Positions 10,733 through 22,740 of a stretch of 44,824 bases of DNA are shown in pieces. The notes below the pieces were generated by a model. That model searched no databases and was not told the origin of the DNA. It saw only the letters and a list, made by a program, of their open reading frames with translations. This DNA is from Perkinsus marinus ATCC 50983 (taxonomy: Eukaryota; Perkinsozoa; Perkinsida; Perkinsidae). Each line of letters opens with the position of its first letter. Within the stretch, counting starts at the first letter, position 1. The position numbers were made by a program, and so were the translations under genes. The DNA lies in NCBI RefSeq assembly GCF_000006405.1, contig NW_003214508.1, positions 590,594-635,417 of the forward strand, in the 5' to 3' direction.

Positions 10733-13700
10733 CTAATAATGCCGCACGCCGAAGCTGCCTCGTAATACATGTGGAGCAGATGGCCCACCAGACGGCATCA
10801 CAAGACCAGGGGTTCTAATCACAGCCACAGACTATGTCGGCCTACCCATCCGAGTTGTTTACCTCATAGCCGGACTACGTCCCCGGATGAGGCTATACTG
10901 TTGGTCGCTCTGCTCGCCCATAGCTGGCGAAGGAGCTCTCACATATCCACCAGTCGGAGTAGACGGTCGCTGCATGAAAGCTTCCACGGCTGCTGCCTAC
11001 CAAAAATAGAGTCACGCCTAACCATATTACAAGCTAGGAGCACCTGTTGGATGACCAGGGGTTTCCTATACATGCCAACTGTTCGTGGAGCCGAATGGGG
11101 ACGATTTTGAGCCGATCCACGTGTCACCCCCTCCGTCACACCTCCTGCCATGGAGCATTCAACCTTCTACTCACGCTCACAGTCCTACCTGGTCCTCCGT
11201 TAGGGAGAATTACCGACCCGTTTGAACTTGCAAATGGTATAGTGCCGTTACTTGAGGGCTGAAATCATACAATGACGAGCGTGATCGCAACTGTCAGGGC
11301 GTGCGCTCTTCCTCACCTGCCCTTCAACGTGCCCGTTTGGTGTAGAGATCCGCTGCGATGTTGCCGTGGCTGCTATGGAATGTCGTCTTGGTGCTGCTCC
11401 CTCCTGTGAGAGTGTGGAACTCCTCCCTGAGCTGCAGAGCAAAGGGATGGAGTAGTGCGCTCGCAATGATCGGAACAGGAGGAATGAGTACTCAGGAGAG
11501 TCATCATAATTTCCAACCTTACTATGAGTTAATCGCCGCCGCTGGAGCCGCCGAAGGACGCAGTAGAACATACTGCGGACCAGTAGGAGTATTCACGACC
11601 GCGTACTGAGGTTGAGTTTGAGCAGCACCAGATGGTGTTGATGGGGCACGATAGGACTGAACAGCAGCACCCCCTATATATCAAAGTTCGAATATCACAG
11701 CCTCGCTAGCGCAGTAGGAAGGCCTTGTGGCTGTTAACCACAAGGTCCGTGTTCGTTCCCGTTACGATGTATTCTCAGAGCAATACTTAGTAAACCCCCG
11801 TGTGATCACTCACATATCCGCCCGCCAACCCAGCGGGTAGCGAAGTGCGCGTGGAAGCGGGATAGGCCTGTCGACTCGTGCTTGGATCAGCCAGGGTTCC
11901 CCTCCCCGACATAGGCTGTGATTGGTACATAGCCCGCTGGTCGTAACCATTGGTAGACCTGAACTGAACCATAATGGGCACATGTACAGGGAAAAGTGTT
12001 GTAGTAGCGAGTCTCAGACACACTGACCATCACCTCCCTTGAGAAGCAGCCATCCCAACTTGCGTAAATCTCGCAGAGTTAGGTACATACTGTCGAGAGC
12101 TCATCGGTAGTCCGCCGCCGCCCATGAAGCCTCCACTGCGATAGGCTCCTGAGAAACCATAGAGACAAGCCTCTAGTATCGCTCCAATCAAAAGTACCAA
12201 ACCTACCTTCTGGAACTTGTTGAATTCTCGATGACAGGCTGCCACCACCGTTTCCTGCTGGAATACTACTACTCCGCACCGACGAGGAAGCAGCTGCTGT
12301 AGCGTTCATGGCCGGCCTCGAAGGCATGAAATAGTCCATAGCCGGCGCTGTGATGTATCCTAGAGGTCCTCGGGAAGGTTCTCTCTGAGCTGCAGTGGCG
12401 CAGTGGCTGACCATACCTAGTACATTATGGAGTTTCATCCGTTTTACGTGAAATGACGTAATTCTCTGTGAAAAACGCGATATTCACGGTGATATATATT
12501 TTTCACTAATGTGTTTTTCATATCACCAGGATGAAATTCCTATGTGATAACTATAGACAATGTGAAGGTTATAGCCAGCACTGACCTGTCGAAGCACCCT
12601 TTTCAACCACTGGTTCATAGTGTGCCACAGACGTGGGCGCACAGGGTGCTGGTGGTGGCGGTGCATGATGCTGCTGCAGCGGCGGGTGAGTGATGACGCT
12701 ATCCTCCTGATAACAGAACTTGTGTCATAAGCAACACATGGCTAGTATTCACTTCCGCGAATGCAGCCGCGTATTCTGAGGCCGCAACACAGCGAGAAAT
12801 CTCGGCCGAAACATTCTCTTGTAATAGCTTCTCACAGAATGACGTGAACAAGTCCGATTTAACCTGGACGTTGAACCTTACCAACAACAGCGTGGAAATC
12901 AACAAGAAGAAAATATCGCCACTCTCCTCACCTGATCTTCAGCAGAAACTTATTCTCCATCTTATTCAGCTCTGCATTCGAGAGCACCGGGAATAACTTA
13001 GCCAAGCTAGAGTTGCGCACGGGCTTGTCCTCCCACATTTTATCAGCGATGAGCAGTGACGTCAAAAATAAAGGTCTCCACGTACCTGTACTCTCACCAT
13101 CGTCACCATCAACAACATCACCCTATCCCCCCCTGACATACTTGCATGCAATGATATTTGACTAGACTCCTTGAATCTTGACAGGTAACTGAGCACAGTG
13201 ATCGGTAGTAAACACGAGTAGTAGGTAGTAGTACTACTACTACTACATGATAGAGACAATGAATGCACTGACTGAGAATAGTCCCTGATGCAGTATACTT
13301 AGTATAAAGCTACTAACATGCATTGCCGAGGGGTCCGACACACTGTTAATAAATACTGAATTAACCTTCTCTCCAGATGCCTTCTTATCATAATACCTAT
13401 ACCACAACTATCTCCACCACCACCACAGAGGCGTTCGCCTCTTACTGTGGCTCAAAGAAGAGTTGGAACATCTCATTAGTCTTCATTCGCCTCAATACTT
13501 CGTTATCAGTTCGAATATGTCTAACATACTCCCATCACCACCATCATCATCATCTACTCCCAAGCCCACCTGTGAAAGAATTGAATTCCTGCAGTCAACA
13601 GCTTATCCTGCATGGCAGAAAAACGTCTCGTGCCAGGAGCTCCACTAGCACTAGGAGCGCCCACGTGCGAAGCGTCTGCTACGGGAGGACCATTAGACAT
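10733..13700 (-). CDS. Cyclin Y/PCL (PHO80)-type cyclin with long disordered tail
   Basis: Sixteen exons sum to exactly 1848 nt (615 residues): 13570-13700, 13446-13520, 13247-13342, 13142-13188, 12932-13085, 12753-12876, 12586-12706, 12207-12389, 12034-12148, 11810-11958, 11523-11673, 11317-11431, 11175-11258, 11044-11130, 10863-10996, 10733-10814. The cyclin box (about residues 55-205) shows FIVSIIYLSRF, then RPLFLTSLLIADKMWEDK, then ELNKMENKFLLKIRFNVQV, the pattern of cyclin Y and PCL/P-type cyclins that bind a CDK such as Pho85/PFTAIRE kinases. The remaining ~400 residues are Gln/Pro/Ser/Gly-rich and disordered, with GGYVR occurring twice. Introns are 44-58 nt except 196 nt (12390-12585), 136 nt (11674-11809), 91 nt and 75 nt. 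Upstream exons beyond the first Met are possible. Confidence 0.85.
11674..11809 (-). other. Oversized cyclin intron holding a tRNA-like insertion
   Basis: This intron of 136 nt (donor GTGATC, acceptor TATAG) is over twice the gene's norm. The surplus is the tRNA-Asn-like sequence on the opposite strand. Choosing donor 11809 makes the flanking exons read GGYV-RGAAVQ in one frame. Confidence 0.6.
11700..11772 (+). pseudogene. tRNA-Asn(GTT)-like sequence, degenerate (pseudogene or SINE head)
   Basis: The sequence has an A-box match (TAGCGCAGTAGG), an intact anticodon arm (TGTGG-CTGTTAA-CCACA, anticodon GTT) followed by AGGTC, and a B-box-like GTTCGTTCC. The anticodon arm is the form typical of eukaryotic tRNA-Asn. 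The acceptor stem and T-stem do not pair, so it is not a working tRNA. A tRNA-derived SINE or a tRNA pseudogene are the two readings. It lies wholly inside a cyclin intron, antisense to the gene. Confidence 0.55.
12390..12585 (-). other. Oversized cyclin intron containing a MITE-like element
   Basis: The 196-nt intron (donor GTCAGT, acceptor CTGCAG) interrupts the tail region in phase 1. Most of its excess length is the inverted-repeat element at 12429-12540. Confidence 0.6.
12429..12540. mobile_element. MITE-like 112-bp element with 12-bp terminal inverted repeats
   Basis: Ends are GGAGTTTCATCC and GGATGAAATTCC, inverted copies of each other at 11 of 12 positions, flanked on both sides by TAT. 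The interior is AT-rich and itself self-complementary (GTGATATA… …TATCAC), so the whole element can fold into a hairpin. No protein is encoded. This is the architecture of a miniature inverted-repeat DNA transposon; the superfamily cannot be told from one copy. Confidence 0.5.
13209..13246. repeat. TAC/GTA trinucleotide repeat at a 5' splice site
   Basis: An imperfect (GTA)n/(TAC)n tract, partly palindromic, forms the first part of a cyclin intron on the minus strand (intron 13189-13246, starting GTAGTAGTAG). The splice donor therefore sits at the edge of the repeat. Confidence 0.65.
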
Positions 13701-15850
13701 GTTGGAGAAGTCCTGAGATGTGCCCTCGTATACGACACTGCTGTTCCCAGTAATAACTGTACCTGGAAAATGCAGTGGCCACGCTCAAAGAAGAATGCTC
13801 TCATCATCCAGTTGTGAAAATCACCGCATTTCAAGAGTTTCCCGACTCTCACAGTTGTTATCCGCGGAATCGCGTAAAGTGTTCTTGTTCCGCTTCACCT
13901 CGTGGCAAGCACCAGAGACCTTCTCTTCGTTATAAGTTGACTTCAGTGAGGAGTTTGATTGTGAAGGGAAAGGGCGGCGAGCAGCAGTGACCACCGACAT
14001 AGACGATTCTACTAACTTTATATTTTCCCAGATCATGACCAACCCATTGACATGTTAAACAATGAACGCACTGGATTTCTGAACGGCGGATTGGACAACT
14101 CTCTCGGTAATGACACAAATGTCTTGGGATGGTGGTCGCTATTGCCAAGCAGAGAAAAAAGGAACTCTCTACTTGTAGTCCATAGGGGCTTAGTTATCGA
14201 TCATAAGCATTGTCATTCTTCCCTACTTATTCTCATTCGCAATACCATCGCAAAAGAGAGAACATAGTATAGACAATGATAAAGATACAACCACAACAGC
14301 GACTACAACAATAACAACAAAAACACCACCTTTTCCTCGAGGCTGACGACGGTGGCGTTCACTAGTTATTATTATTTTACCAAAACTGACATAACAAAAT
14401 CAACATACGCAAGCAACACACCCGATGGTCATTATAAGGCAGACACTGTCTGAGACACTTCTCTATTGATTATGGAATGCGATCACCAACAGAGAGCTCC
14501 TCCACTCTCCACAAGTACTAACAGCAACCACAATCACCGCAAAGAACTACTCCTATGGTGTCGAGGACCCGGTGCATACACCATAGGACGACGACACCAT
14601 CCAGACAGATATAAGCACAAGTCAACTGACACATCTATCCATGCGGATAGAACCCTATCAGTATCGTCAACCAGGGCGTCGACGATAACAATGGCCATCA
14701 TCATCTTCACACAGTGTCAGCAAGGATAGTAGTAGTAGCAACAACAATAGGTACACTTAGCATCAATAGTAGAAAAAAAGATTTACACACCGAGAAGAGA
14801 GTCGATGATGATGATGATGAAGATGTTGAGTTATATTGTACAGATATATTGAGAACAGAGAAGACACGCGTCGACAGAGGCAGCACTACTAGAGCGGCGG
14901 CGGCTGCGGCGGGGAGCGAAACGATAGTAAATGGAGCCAGAGCAGCAGCAGTAGCATTAGCGTTAGTCCGAGAGCCCAATAAACGATAGCAGCAACACGG
15001 GAGGTTAGAATACTATATCAGGGGTGATGTTGTTGGCAGCAACAACAACAACAGATTCAACAGATACAAATAAGTAATGTTGAATCCAAGGTGTTTCAAT
15101 GATCACGGTCGTCAATTAACTCCTCACCATGCTACCCATGATGATGGTCATCATCATAAACCGATGCCACCCAGAACCTATACAAGCACTCTCGTCCTCT
15201 GTATATATATAATAACAATACATGCTGCCACGACAGCAACAACGATACTGGATCTGGCCAACGCCAACAACAACAACAACTCATAGACGCTTAGTGACGC
15301 TTGCTTTACGCGTTGAGCCACTTTACCACGCAGCAGCAGCAGCCCCACAACTGGGAGAAAAATGGCGAAGCGATGCTCTTCTACCCAAACAACATGATGT
15401 TGTCTGCTCAACACGGTGACCAGCACTGCTACTACCGAGATTAGAACCTCTAATACTGATGGTAGATATTCGTATTGCCAATACTCTCATTGTGTATTGA
15501 TTATTGGTATCACCCACTCGCTCCTGCCAGCAGAAGCAACGAGAGCGTATCGACTTGAATACCACCGACCAACCATAAACCACGAGCGACCAGACATATA
15601 ACCGTTACTATAGTAACAGAAGCACCATTGAGCCGCTACCACAGCTAGTAGACAGGTCGAACAAAGAGCAGAGCCAATAAGAGGTAGAGACTGAGTAGTA
15701 CCGGGAGGAGACGATGAATACTAGACTCACAATAGCTAGTGATGACAGAGGTGAGAGTGAACCATAGTGCTGCTGTTACTGTTGCTGATGATGACGATGA
15801 TGACCAAGACCTTGCAATGTTTTCGGTGAATCGTTAGGCCTTGACGAGCC

Positions 15851-15921
<71 letters not shown>

Positions 15922-16067
15922 AAGAATAAGTGACAGCCTTCGAGTGAGAGCTGAGTTTTTGTTATCTGCCAAATGTGAATACCATCATCACCTATCATAT
16001 GTCGAAGCCGCCTTACTTTTCAAAAAAAGGATATATCGACGTTGTTCCGCGAGCAGAATATCGATCG
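13701..16067. other. Microsatellite-rich interval, no supported gene
   Basis: The interval contains short open frames on both strands but none with a domain or consistent splicing. It holds many trinucleotide tracts: CAA/ACA-rich near 14280-14330, GAT near 14803-14825, CAA near 15040-15060 and 15260-15285, and a long AGT tract at 15851-15921. It includes the promoter side of the cyclin gene and the 3' side of the helical-repeat gene. Confidence 0.5.
15851..15921. repeat. (AGT)n microsatellite, ~24 units
   Basis: A nearly perfect run of AGT units, about 71 bp, the longest simple repeat in the window. It lies about 150 bp downstream of the stop codon of the minus-strand helical-repeat gene. 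Confidence 0.9.
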
Positions 16068-19000
16068 TTAGTCTAAAAGAGCTTGTATACTCGATAACGC
16101 GGAAGTATCTAAGACCAAGCAGCCTCAAATTCATAACAGTACTAATAGTAGACGACTCACCCAAATCTTCATAACTCTCGGGCATGAAGGCCGCCGCAGC
16201 CAGAGCATCGTCATCCTTGCTAGTAGGACCCCTCATATACGCTGCTGAGCCGGCGCCACTACCAGCAACAGAGTAGTCCTCGACCGATTGGACGGAGCGA
16301 CGGACTATCTCCTTAACCTCAGAGGCCATCATCTATGGACAGAGTTAGAATATATAACCGTTTCCTCAGCTGAGCTCACAGATTTTAACACCCACTTAAG
16401 AAGATATGAATCCGGGTACAAGTCTATAGACAGCAACGAGAGTTTTCCAAAATTTCCTCAAAATTTTCCTATCATCACCAACACGTGCACATTTGCCCAC
16501 TCTGTCACCAACAGAAGTTGACACCAACATGAGCGGTCCCCCTCTCACCTGAATGCAATGACCAGGACATCTCGCAGCCTCCACGAGAGCTGTAGTCACT
16601 GCTTCAGACGGCCCCAGCGCTACATACGATCCGACCATCCCTGGACGACATCTACACACACGACCGATACACCAGGAGCTGCGACAAATAGAGGCGCCAT
16701 TACGTATTGAGACCGTAAATAACAGCAAGGCTTTTGAGAGTAGACAAGCCTGGCTCAGACAGCAACTTCTGTAAACTTCGCTCGAGTAGACCAGAATATG
16801 CCGGGACGTTTTCGCGTGAAAGTGACTGAGAACAGTATCTCTATAAAAGCCCCGTTTCCTAATAATAACTCACATAGACGAGCATGGCTAACTCATTAGA
16901 GGATATCGACTGAAGTCCCATCTCCTCTACAGAGCTGGCTATCGCTGGCAGCACCACGGTCTCTAAAGCTAGCCGAGAAGGGCCGAGGAAGGCGAGCTTG
17001 CAGAGGCTTCCAAGAGGGACTACTAAACAGAAGATGACCGTCAGCAAATTCATTAATAATGATAACGACCGACTTACCGTTGGTTTGGGGCGCCTCATTC
17101 GTAAGAGACCGCAACCGCGAGATGCAAGCCTCTATCTGTTCGTCCTCGACTTTCTGGCCATAGTAGTCTCGTAGGAAAAATAGGTCTATCGTATCCGTTA
17201 GCGAGTAGGGCGCTGCGTCCTCGACCTCTCCTGAATAACAATACAACATATATTCTCACCTCCCATCATCAGACACATGACTCACCAATAACACTGAAGT
17301 GAGCATAGACCACATCAGTGAGAGCTGATAGACGAGCCCATAGATCTTCACAATTCTGCGTGTCTTTAGTGAAGAAGGACAGGACCGAAAGGCAGGTGCC
17401 CGGCAAGAGCTGCTCGATCCTTGTCGCTGTGCACGCATCCTCCGACAAAGTGTCCAAATACCGGCTGGCGTCTTGAGGACCACACTGGCTCAGGGTCGAT
17501 GCCAGGCATGACCCCAAAGTCGAGATCATCTCGGGCTCCAACGCAGTAGCTGACAAAAACCCAATGAGAAACATAGAAAGTATTCCTCAGGAGCTTACCA
17601 TTCTGATAATAGGCTTCTGTGAGTGCAGATAGCAAGCCCTTAAGCACCGGTTCATCAATAACATCAAGACGCACGTCAGCTGAGACACGGGACACTGAGA
17701 ATCATACTTGGGGTAACGCCAAGAGCAGTACCAAGTAGACTGGCAATAGCTATCGAATCGGCTAGTGTCGATGCGAGCTGGTCCGATCCTGATTCAATGG
17801 AGGCGGCCGCGACTAGCGCATCAGAAATGAGAGCTCCGAGAAGGGCAGAATAGGACTGAGCCTCTTCGAGTAGGAGGCTCAGCAAGGGCGTCACCAAGGA
17901 CGAAAAATCATCTAATCAACAACTATTAGGGAGACCTAGTGGCACGATGATTACCTGTGAGAGCACGCATGCGCTGCACCAACGGCAAGGACAGATCGTT
18001 CTGCTCAGCCATGGCTCGGGCGCACATTGTAATGATTGACGTATTAGAACGTGATACTATAGCCTTAGACTCTACACCTACATCATACTACATAATACTA
18101 CACCAGCCCGAAGAGTCCACTTACCGCGAGATTGGCAACTCTCAGAGGCTACTACCATTTCTAGTGTAGATATCAACTCAGGCATAGCAGAAACAGAGAG
18201 ATCGATATCCCCAGACACGACACGGGCACCTGACAGTCATAGCTTTAGCAACAACACTGCCGAAAGGGGTCACTCACTTAACACCTCCAATGCACCAGGA
18301 CGGTACATCTCCATAACGGGCAAACTAAGTAGACTTAGTGCACCCTTAAGCGTCCAACCCGCCCCTTCAGCTTGGATATACTCCTGTGCTAGTAGATCGT
18401 ATAAGCCATCATCAATAACATGAGTCTCATCTCCAACAGCCGAGCCACCGCCATACCGGAAGTAGGCCAACAGCTTGCACATAGAGATGGTCACAGAGTC
18501 TAGTTGCTCTTGAGTGTATCCTCTCGCCCTAGTCATCAACAACTTCTCAGTTAAACTCTGTAGAGTCTCTATAGGCATCGGGCACCACTCCAAGGTCTCG
18601 CTGTTCATCGACATAGCAACGACATCCATTGCCGTTGTACCTGATGACCATTGACCTCTTTCCTACTCCTCCTCCTCCTCATCAATCTTACATGCTTCCA
18701 GCAGCTGAGTTAGACTATTGCTATCCAAGCTTTGTACAGCAGATGCAGATATGTTGCCAAAGACCTGATGAATCCTCCTATAGTCGAGTCTTCACATCAT
18801 ATAGACGCTACCGTGTCCAAGAACTCCTTATTGACAATACCCACGTTGACCAAGGCCCAGGATATGTTGCACACTTCCAAAGGCTTGAACTTCATCAACA
18901 GAGAGCTGTTCTCAGAGAGGTATGCATCCACTGTATCAAGGAACTCTCTTGTAGCCTCAGCAGCTGACGCCGACGTGCCCGTGATAGGCACGGCTGTCGA

Positions 19001-21349
19001 CCGAGCACTAGGGTGCGACATTGGTGATGAGGCTGTAGTTGATGACTTCGTTGAAGAGCCTTCTGACCGACTACTATCACCAAGACTACCCACAGGAGTA
19101 CCTACGAGGAAGTCAATAACCGGTGTTATCTGAAATGAAGGTGGACTCACCCGCCCCTTCGCGTGTAGCGTTGTCACCGGCATTATTAACATTGTCATTG
19201 TTGAGGCTGTTGCCCTGATAGTAGTAGCTCAAGGACCATGACATGTTTGCTATCGCCTGGGGTGAGAATTCACTCAATGCCCAGTGCTTCAAGGAGAAGC
19301 GTGCGACCACTTCACATACTTTGCATATATCGCCATTGAAGCTGAGAACATCCGTCAATACCTCTAAACCACGAAGGAGGAGGAGGGCCTGCTTACTCGT
19401 ATGCCGCAGTAGCGATAGCCCACATGACCGAGGCCAGCTCCATAGGCTTGAACTGCGAGAGGCAACCTCTATCGTACATGATCTTCTGGCAGACACATTC
19501 GTACCTAATTCGAATCATACAGGGACTAGTTCAAGGTAAGCCTACTTACATGAGATCGCTCTCTGGGCAGTCGAGGCGAGCGAGAGCCCAACTGAGATTA
19601 GCCAAATCCTGCGGCTTCAAATCACTATGCAAAGTCAATGATTTGTGAACAACCTGAGAGACAACAGCACTGATTCGTCCCAAGCCGCATTCACGTTGTT
19701 ACTCTCGATAAGAGGTCGTGGTCAACAATGTGAAGCTTAGCCATAGCCCAGGCCAGAGTGGCCAAATGCTGGGGTGCAAAACCTTCGACCGAGTCGCATT
19801 TCCCGAGCAAAGTCTGAATCTCGAGGGAATGTTCACTCTTAGCCTCATGCAAGTGGAACTTTGCCAAGCGGTGAAAGGTGGTGGCCCAGTTGACGCTGTT
19901 GAACTGAGCACCTGAACACCAACCCCCATACTAAGAGAGATCAATACATCATTACCACTTACAGTGTTTTTTAGCAAGTGCCAAGATCTGCTGGGCCGTA
20001 GCGTTAGGATTGGTAAGCTCTCTATTCCACGCTATGTGTTGACTCTTGAACGCAGCAGCACTCATCGACCGTCCATGCTGGGACGACGACGAGCCAGGGT
20101 GTTGTTGCTGTTGCCTTCTCCCAGTGGAGTCCAAGAAGGAGGCGCTACTGACGGCCTTAGGCCTTCGTGAATGCATAGGTGGTGAACTCCTGCCAGTCAA
20201 TGAGGGTGCCACTGCCACTGTGGTGCGACGCTGAAAGGGAACTAACTACATTCATATGAGCGATAATAGGCTTACCTGAGATATCAGATTGGTCGAGTTC
20301 CGACGAAGACGTTGGGCCTCGCGGTCAAAGCCACCCATAAGTGGGGGCTCAATAACTGGTAGCGAATAACGCTTCTGATTCATCCGAGCCCCCAGCGACT
20401 GTGTGCTATCAACATAACCACTATTGCGACCTCCAGCACTCATATGTGAGGCCGCATAGAGGGCTGTAGAGGCTGCTGTGGGCACACCATGACGAGGGGC
20501 TGAGGGGCCGCCTGACTCTAGACCAGGATAACTAGCTGCCTCTGGCAGGATGGAGAAGTTCGACGGGATTGTCGTATGTCGGCGACCTGAAGAGCTGATA
20601 ACCAAAGGGGTATAGAGGGCAGGTACTCACCCCAAGGCGAAGGCCACGCTCCCCTCTTGCGAGGCTGCAGTTGTGGAGTGCAGAATCCAAGACTGTCCAA
20701 AGCTGGTGACAATGGCAATGGCCCCGCACCGAGCCAAGGAGATGAACCTAATCACAAATGACCGTTAACCCCTCAAGGGGCGATTATTGGCAGTAGACTG
20801 CGAACCCAACGACGACAACAAGACGACGACTGTCCGCACCTCCAATGTCACTCATCGGCCCAGTCCGCGACATCTAAAGTAGACAGCAGTGGATAGTAGG
20901 CATGGCTTCAAGGTTAGAACTCACCATAGAAGGGGCAGGGGACCTCCACGGGTCCAACTCTGTGGGGGCAGCATCCACCCACGAATTACCATCATCACGA
21001 TCATTACTAGGCATGGGAGAACCTGATATCCTTCGCTGTGCGAAGAGTCCAACACATGTAATAGTAGTAGGATCTTACCAATTCCTTTGGGACCCTGCGA
21101 TACGGGTTCAGATTCTGCCTGGTTTCCAGGCACTGAACCGTTACTGGTGGTATCAGACGAGTTGGAGGAGTGACTCGCTTCAGCCTCATTCTTCTCATCG
21201 AACACGCTGGGAGGTAGATATTTGGCCGCCTGAGGTGAAGGCACATGCATAGCGTGTTAGGTCCTTGAAGACTGTACTTCATCTAGTAGGGCCGCTGTGG
21301 TTGTCACCGTCCACTTAGAATCAGACAATGGAGAAGCTTGCTGAGACAT
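16068..21349 (-). CDS. FASTK/heptatricopeptide-type helical repeat protein (RAP-protein relative)
   Basis: I traced 24 exons, all with compatible phases, from ATG 21349 (MSQQASPLSDSKW) to TAA at 16068, giving roughly 1,200 residues. The first ~330 residues are disordered Ser/Pro/Gln-rich. Then come alpha-helical repeats with the core W-A-L-A: LATLAWAMAKLHI, LANLSWALARLD, LASVMWAIATAAY, IANMSWSLSYYYQ, VCNISWALVNVGI, preceded by VNWATTFHRLAKF. This is the pattern of heptatricopeptide/FASTK-like organellar RNA-binding proteins, abundant in alveolates, so an organellar RNA role is likely by family. The C-terminal third is helical but I see no RAP domain; the end is SALSSIQALLD. Most introns are 45-70 nt. 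Exceptions include 16333-16548 (216 nt, holding a dispersed repeat), one of ~104 nt near 16.8 kb and one of ~170 nt near 20.8 kb. Confidence 0.8.
16347..16502 (+). repeat. Dispersed ~170-bp repeat, copy 1 (in an intron)
   Basis: Begins AGAATATA, then TTTCCTCAGCTGAGCTCA, a variable middle, then AAAATTTCCTCAAAATTTTC and CACGTGCACATTTGCCCAC. Copies 2 (37701-37871) and 3 (31817-31995, opposite strand) share these blocks. It lies inside a 216-nt intron of the helical-repeat gene. There is no coding capacity. Confidence 0.7.
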
Positions 21350-21828
21350 ATGGGCTGGTAAAACCAATAACTACATCAGTTCCTTGACCCACGACTACTC
21401 TCTCACTATATTCCCTTCCCCTCAGTATCATCAACCGCTCTATTCTCCGTGGCAGTCGCCACATTGCCGAGTGCAACTCTGTGTATGTCTAGCCCTCCAA
21501 AGATTCCGTCCAAACCTAGAGTCTACCCCCTCCCCTCCCGAATGCTCTCAAAACTGCCTTCCAACCACCGTTCATGTTCTCCCCTTCTCTGAAGGATGCC
21601 CCCGTCAGATTCGCTATGCTAGTTCACCTCGGCAGTACCCCAAACCAGTGGCGCTTTCGAGCTAATCACTGCAAAGCCGCATAGAGCCCTTCAGTCATCG
21701 TATAGCATTCGACAGAGCGAACATATTAGGTACCACTATGTGCAGGTGGAGACCTATGGGGATTATAGCTCACAACAGCAACGAACAAAGCGAAAAGTGA
21801 AAATAATTTTCATTTTTTGAGCGGAGCG
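21350..21828. other. Intergenic, divergent promoter region
   Basis: This lies between the minus-strand helical-repeat gene and the plus-strand gene starting at 21829. A plus-strand open frame (21384-21665) is Pro/Ser-rich but has no upstream or downstream continuation that I can support. Confidence 0.4.
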
Positions 21829-22266
21829 ATGTACGCATCGACTCCATCACTCAGACCCTCGCAATACTCCTTGGTTTGGACCTTCCCCATGGGGTGTAAA
21901 ACGAGTTCAATACCAAACGACGTGGATGCATACAAGTCCATTTACGCATTCTCAACTGATAAGAGACCTAGAGGGAGGAAGCTTTTCGAGATGTATCACA
22001 AGAAGAAGCATCAGAGACTGGGACACCGCATGGAGTCGCAAGAGACTGATCCCGGTGATGTGGAGGGCGGCACATGTAGCATGAGGTGGCTGGTGGAGAG
22101 GGATGATAAGGGAGTCTCGACAGGTACCTTTTCCTCGACTGAACAGATCCCTATTGAAGTAGAGTACTCGAGGAGCTGGCCTTCTAGTAGGTCCACGACG
22201 TGAGCCTCATTAAGGAGCTCTAGTGTCAGGTCCACAGTGCAAATCTCGATTATGTACCATCCATGA
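21829..22266 (+). CDS. Small hypothetical protein
   Basis: ATG 21829 opens a ~125-codon exon (MYASTPSLRPSQYSLVW…), basic in the middle (YHKKKHQRLGHRM) and then acidic (DPGDVEGGTCSMRWLVERDD). It can end at 22203. A GTGAGC donor at 22199 with acceptor CTCTAG extends it by a few codons to TGA 22266. A further exon around 22290-22438 (His/Ser/Arg-rich) may belong but the phase does not fit. Family not recognised. Confidence 0.4.
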
Positions 22267-22740
22267 ACATTCCCCCCTAACTACCGCCAAAGTCTTCTGT
22301 ATTGACCATAGCAATCCTCATCATAGGGATTCCAGTATTCACTATAGGCAGCACCAGTCCCGTCGCAGTGGACATCCAGGCCGTGGTTCAAGATCTGAGG
22401 TCCGCTGCCACAAAGTGTTGGCAAGGGACGTAAGGTGATCCCCATTGTATCGTTATGGTGTATCCCTCTGCAAGTCTGTGTACTTGATTTCTTCTATGCT
22501 AACGCTACTCCTACAAACCAAAAGTCATCCCTCATTTTTACAATTTTTAAGCAACCAATTTTGAAGGACAATTTCGGGATACTATAGCCATATTAATATG
22601 GTAGTAATAGTATCATCTCCCAGGTCTAGACTTGCCACATAAGTCTCCTCCACATTTTCGTGTTGTGTAGTCTGTGGGGCTACTGCACTGTCATCAGAAG
22701 TTGCTTGAGTGCTTCTATCGTTGCCGCTGCCTGCGGTTCC

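Noticed and set aside
15077-15601. Coding exons in the microsatellite-rich interval
   Set aside because: Open frames on both strands arise from trinucleotide repeats; no splice-consistent chain or domain.
16347-16502. Dispersed repeat as an introner (an element that creates introns)
   Set aside because: Copy ends lie inside the host introns, away from the splice sites, and copy 3 is not clearly in an intron; insertion into existing introns fits better.
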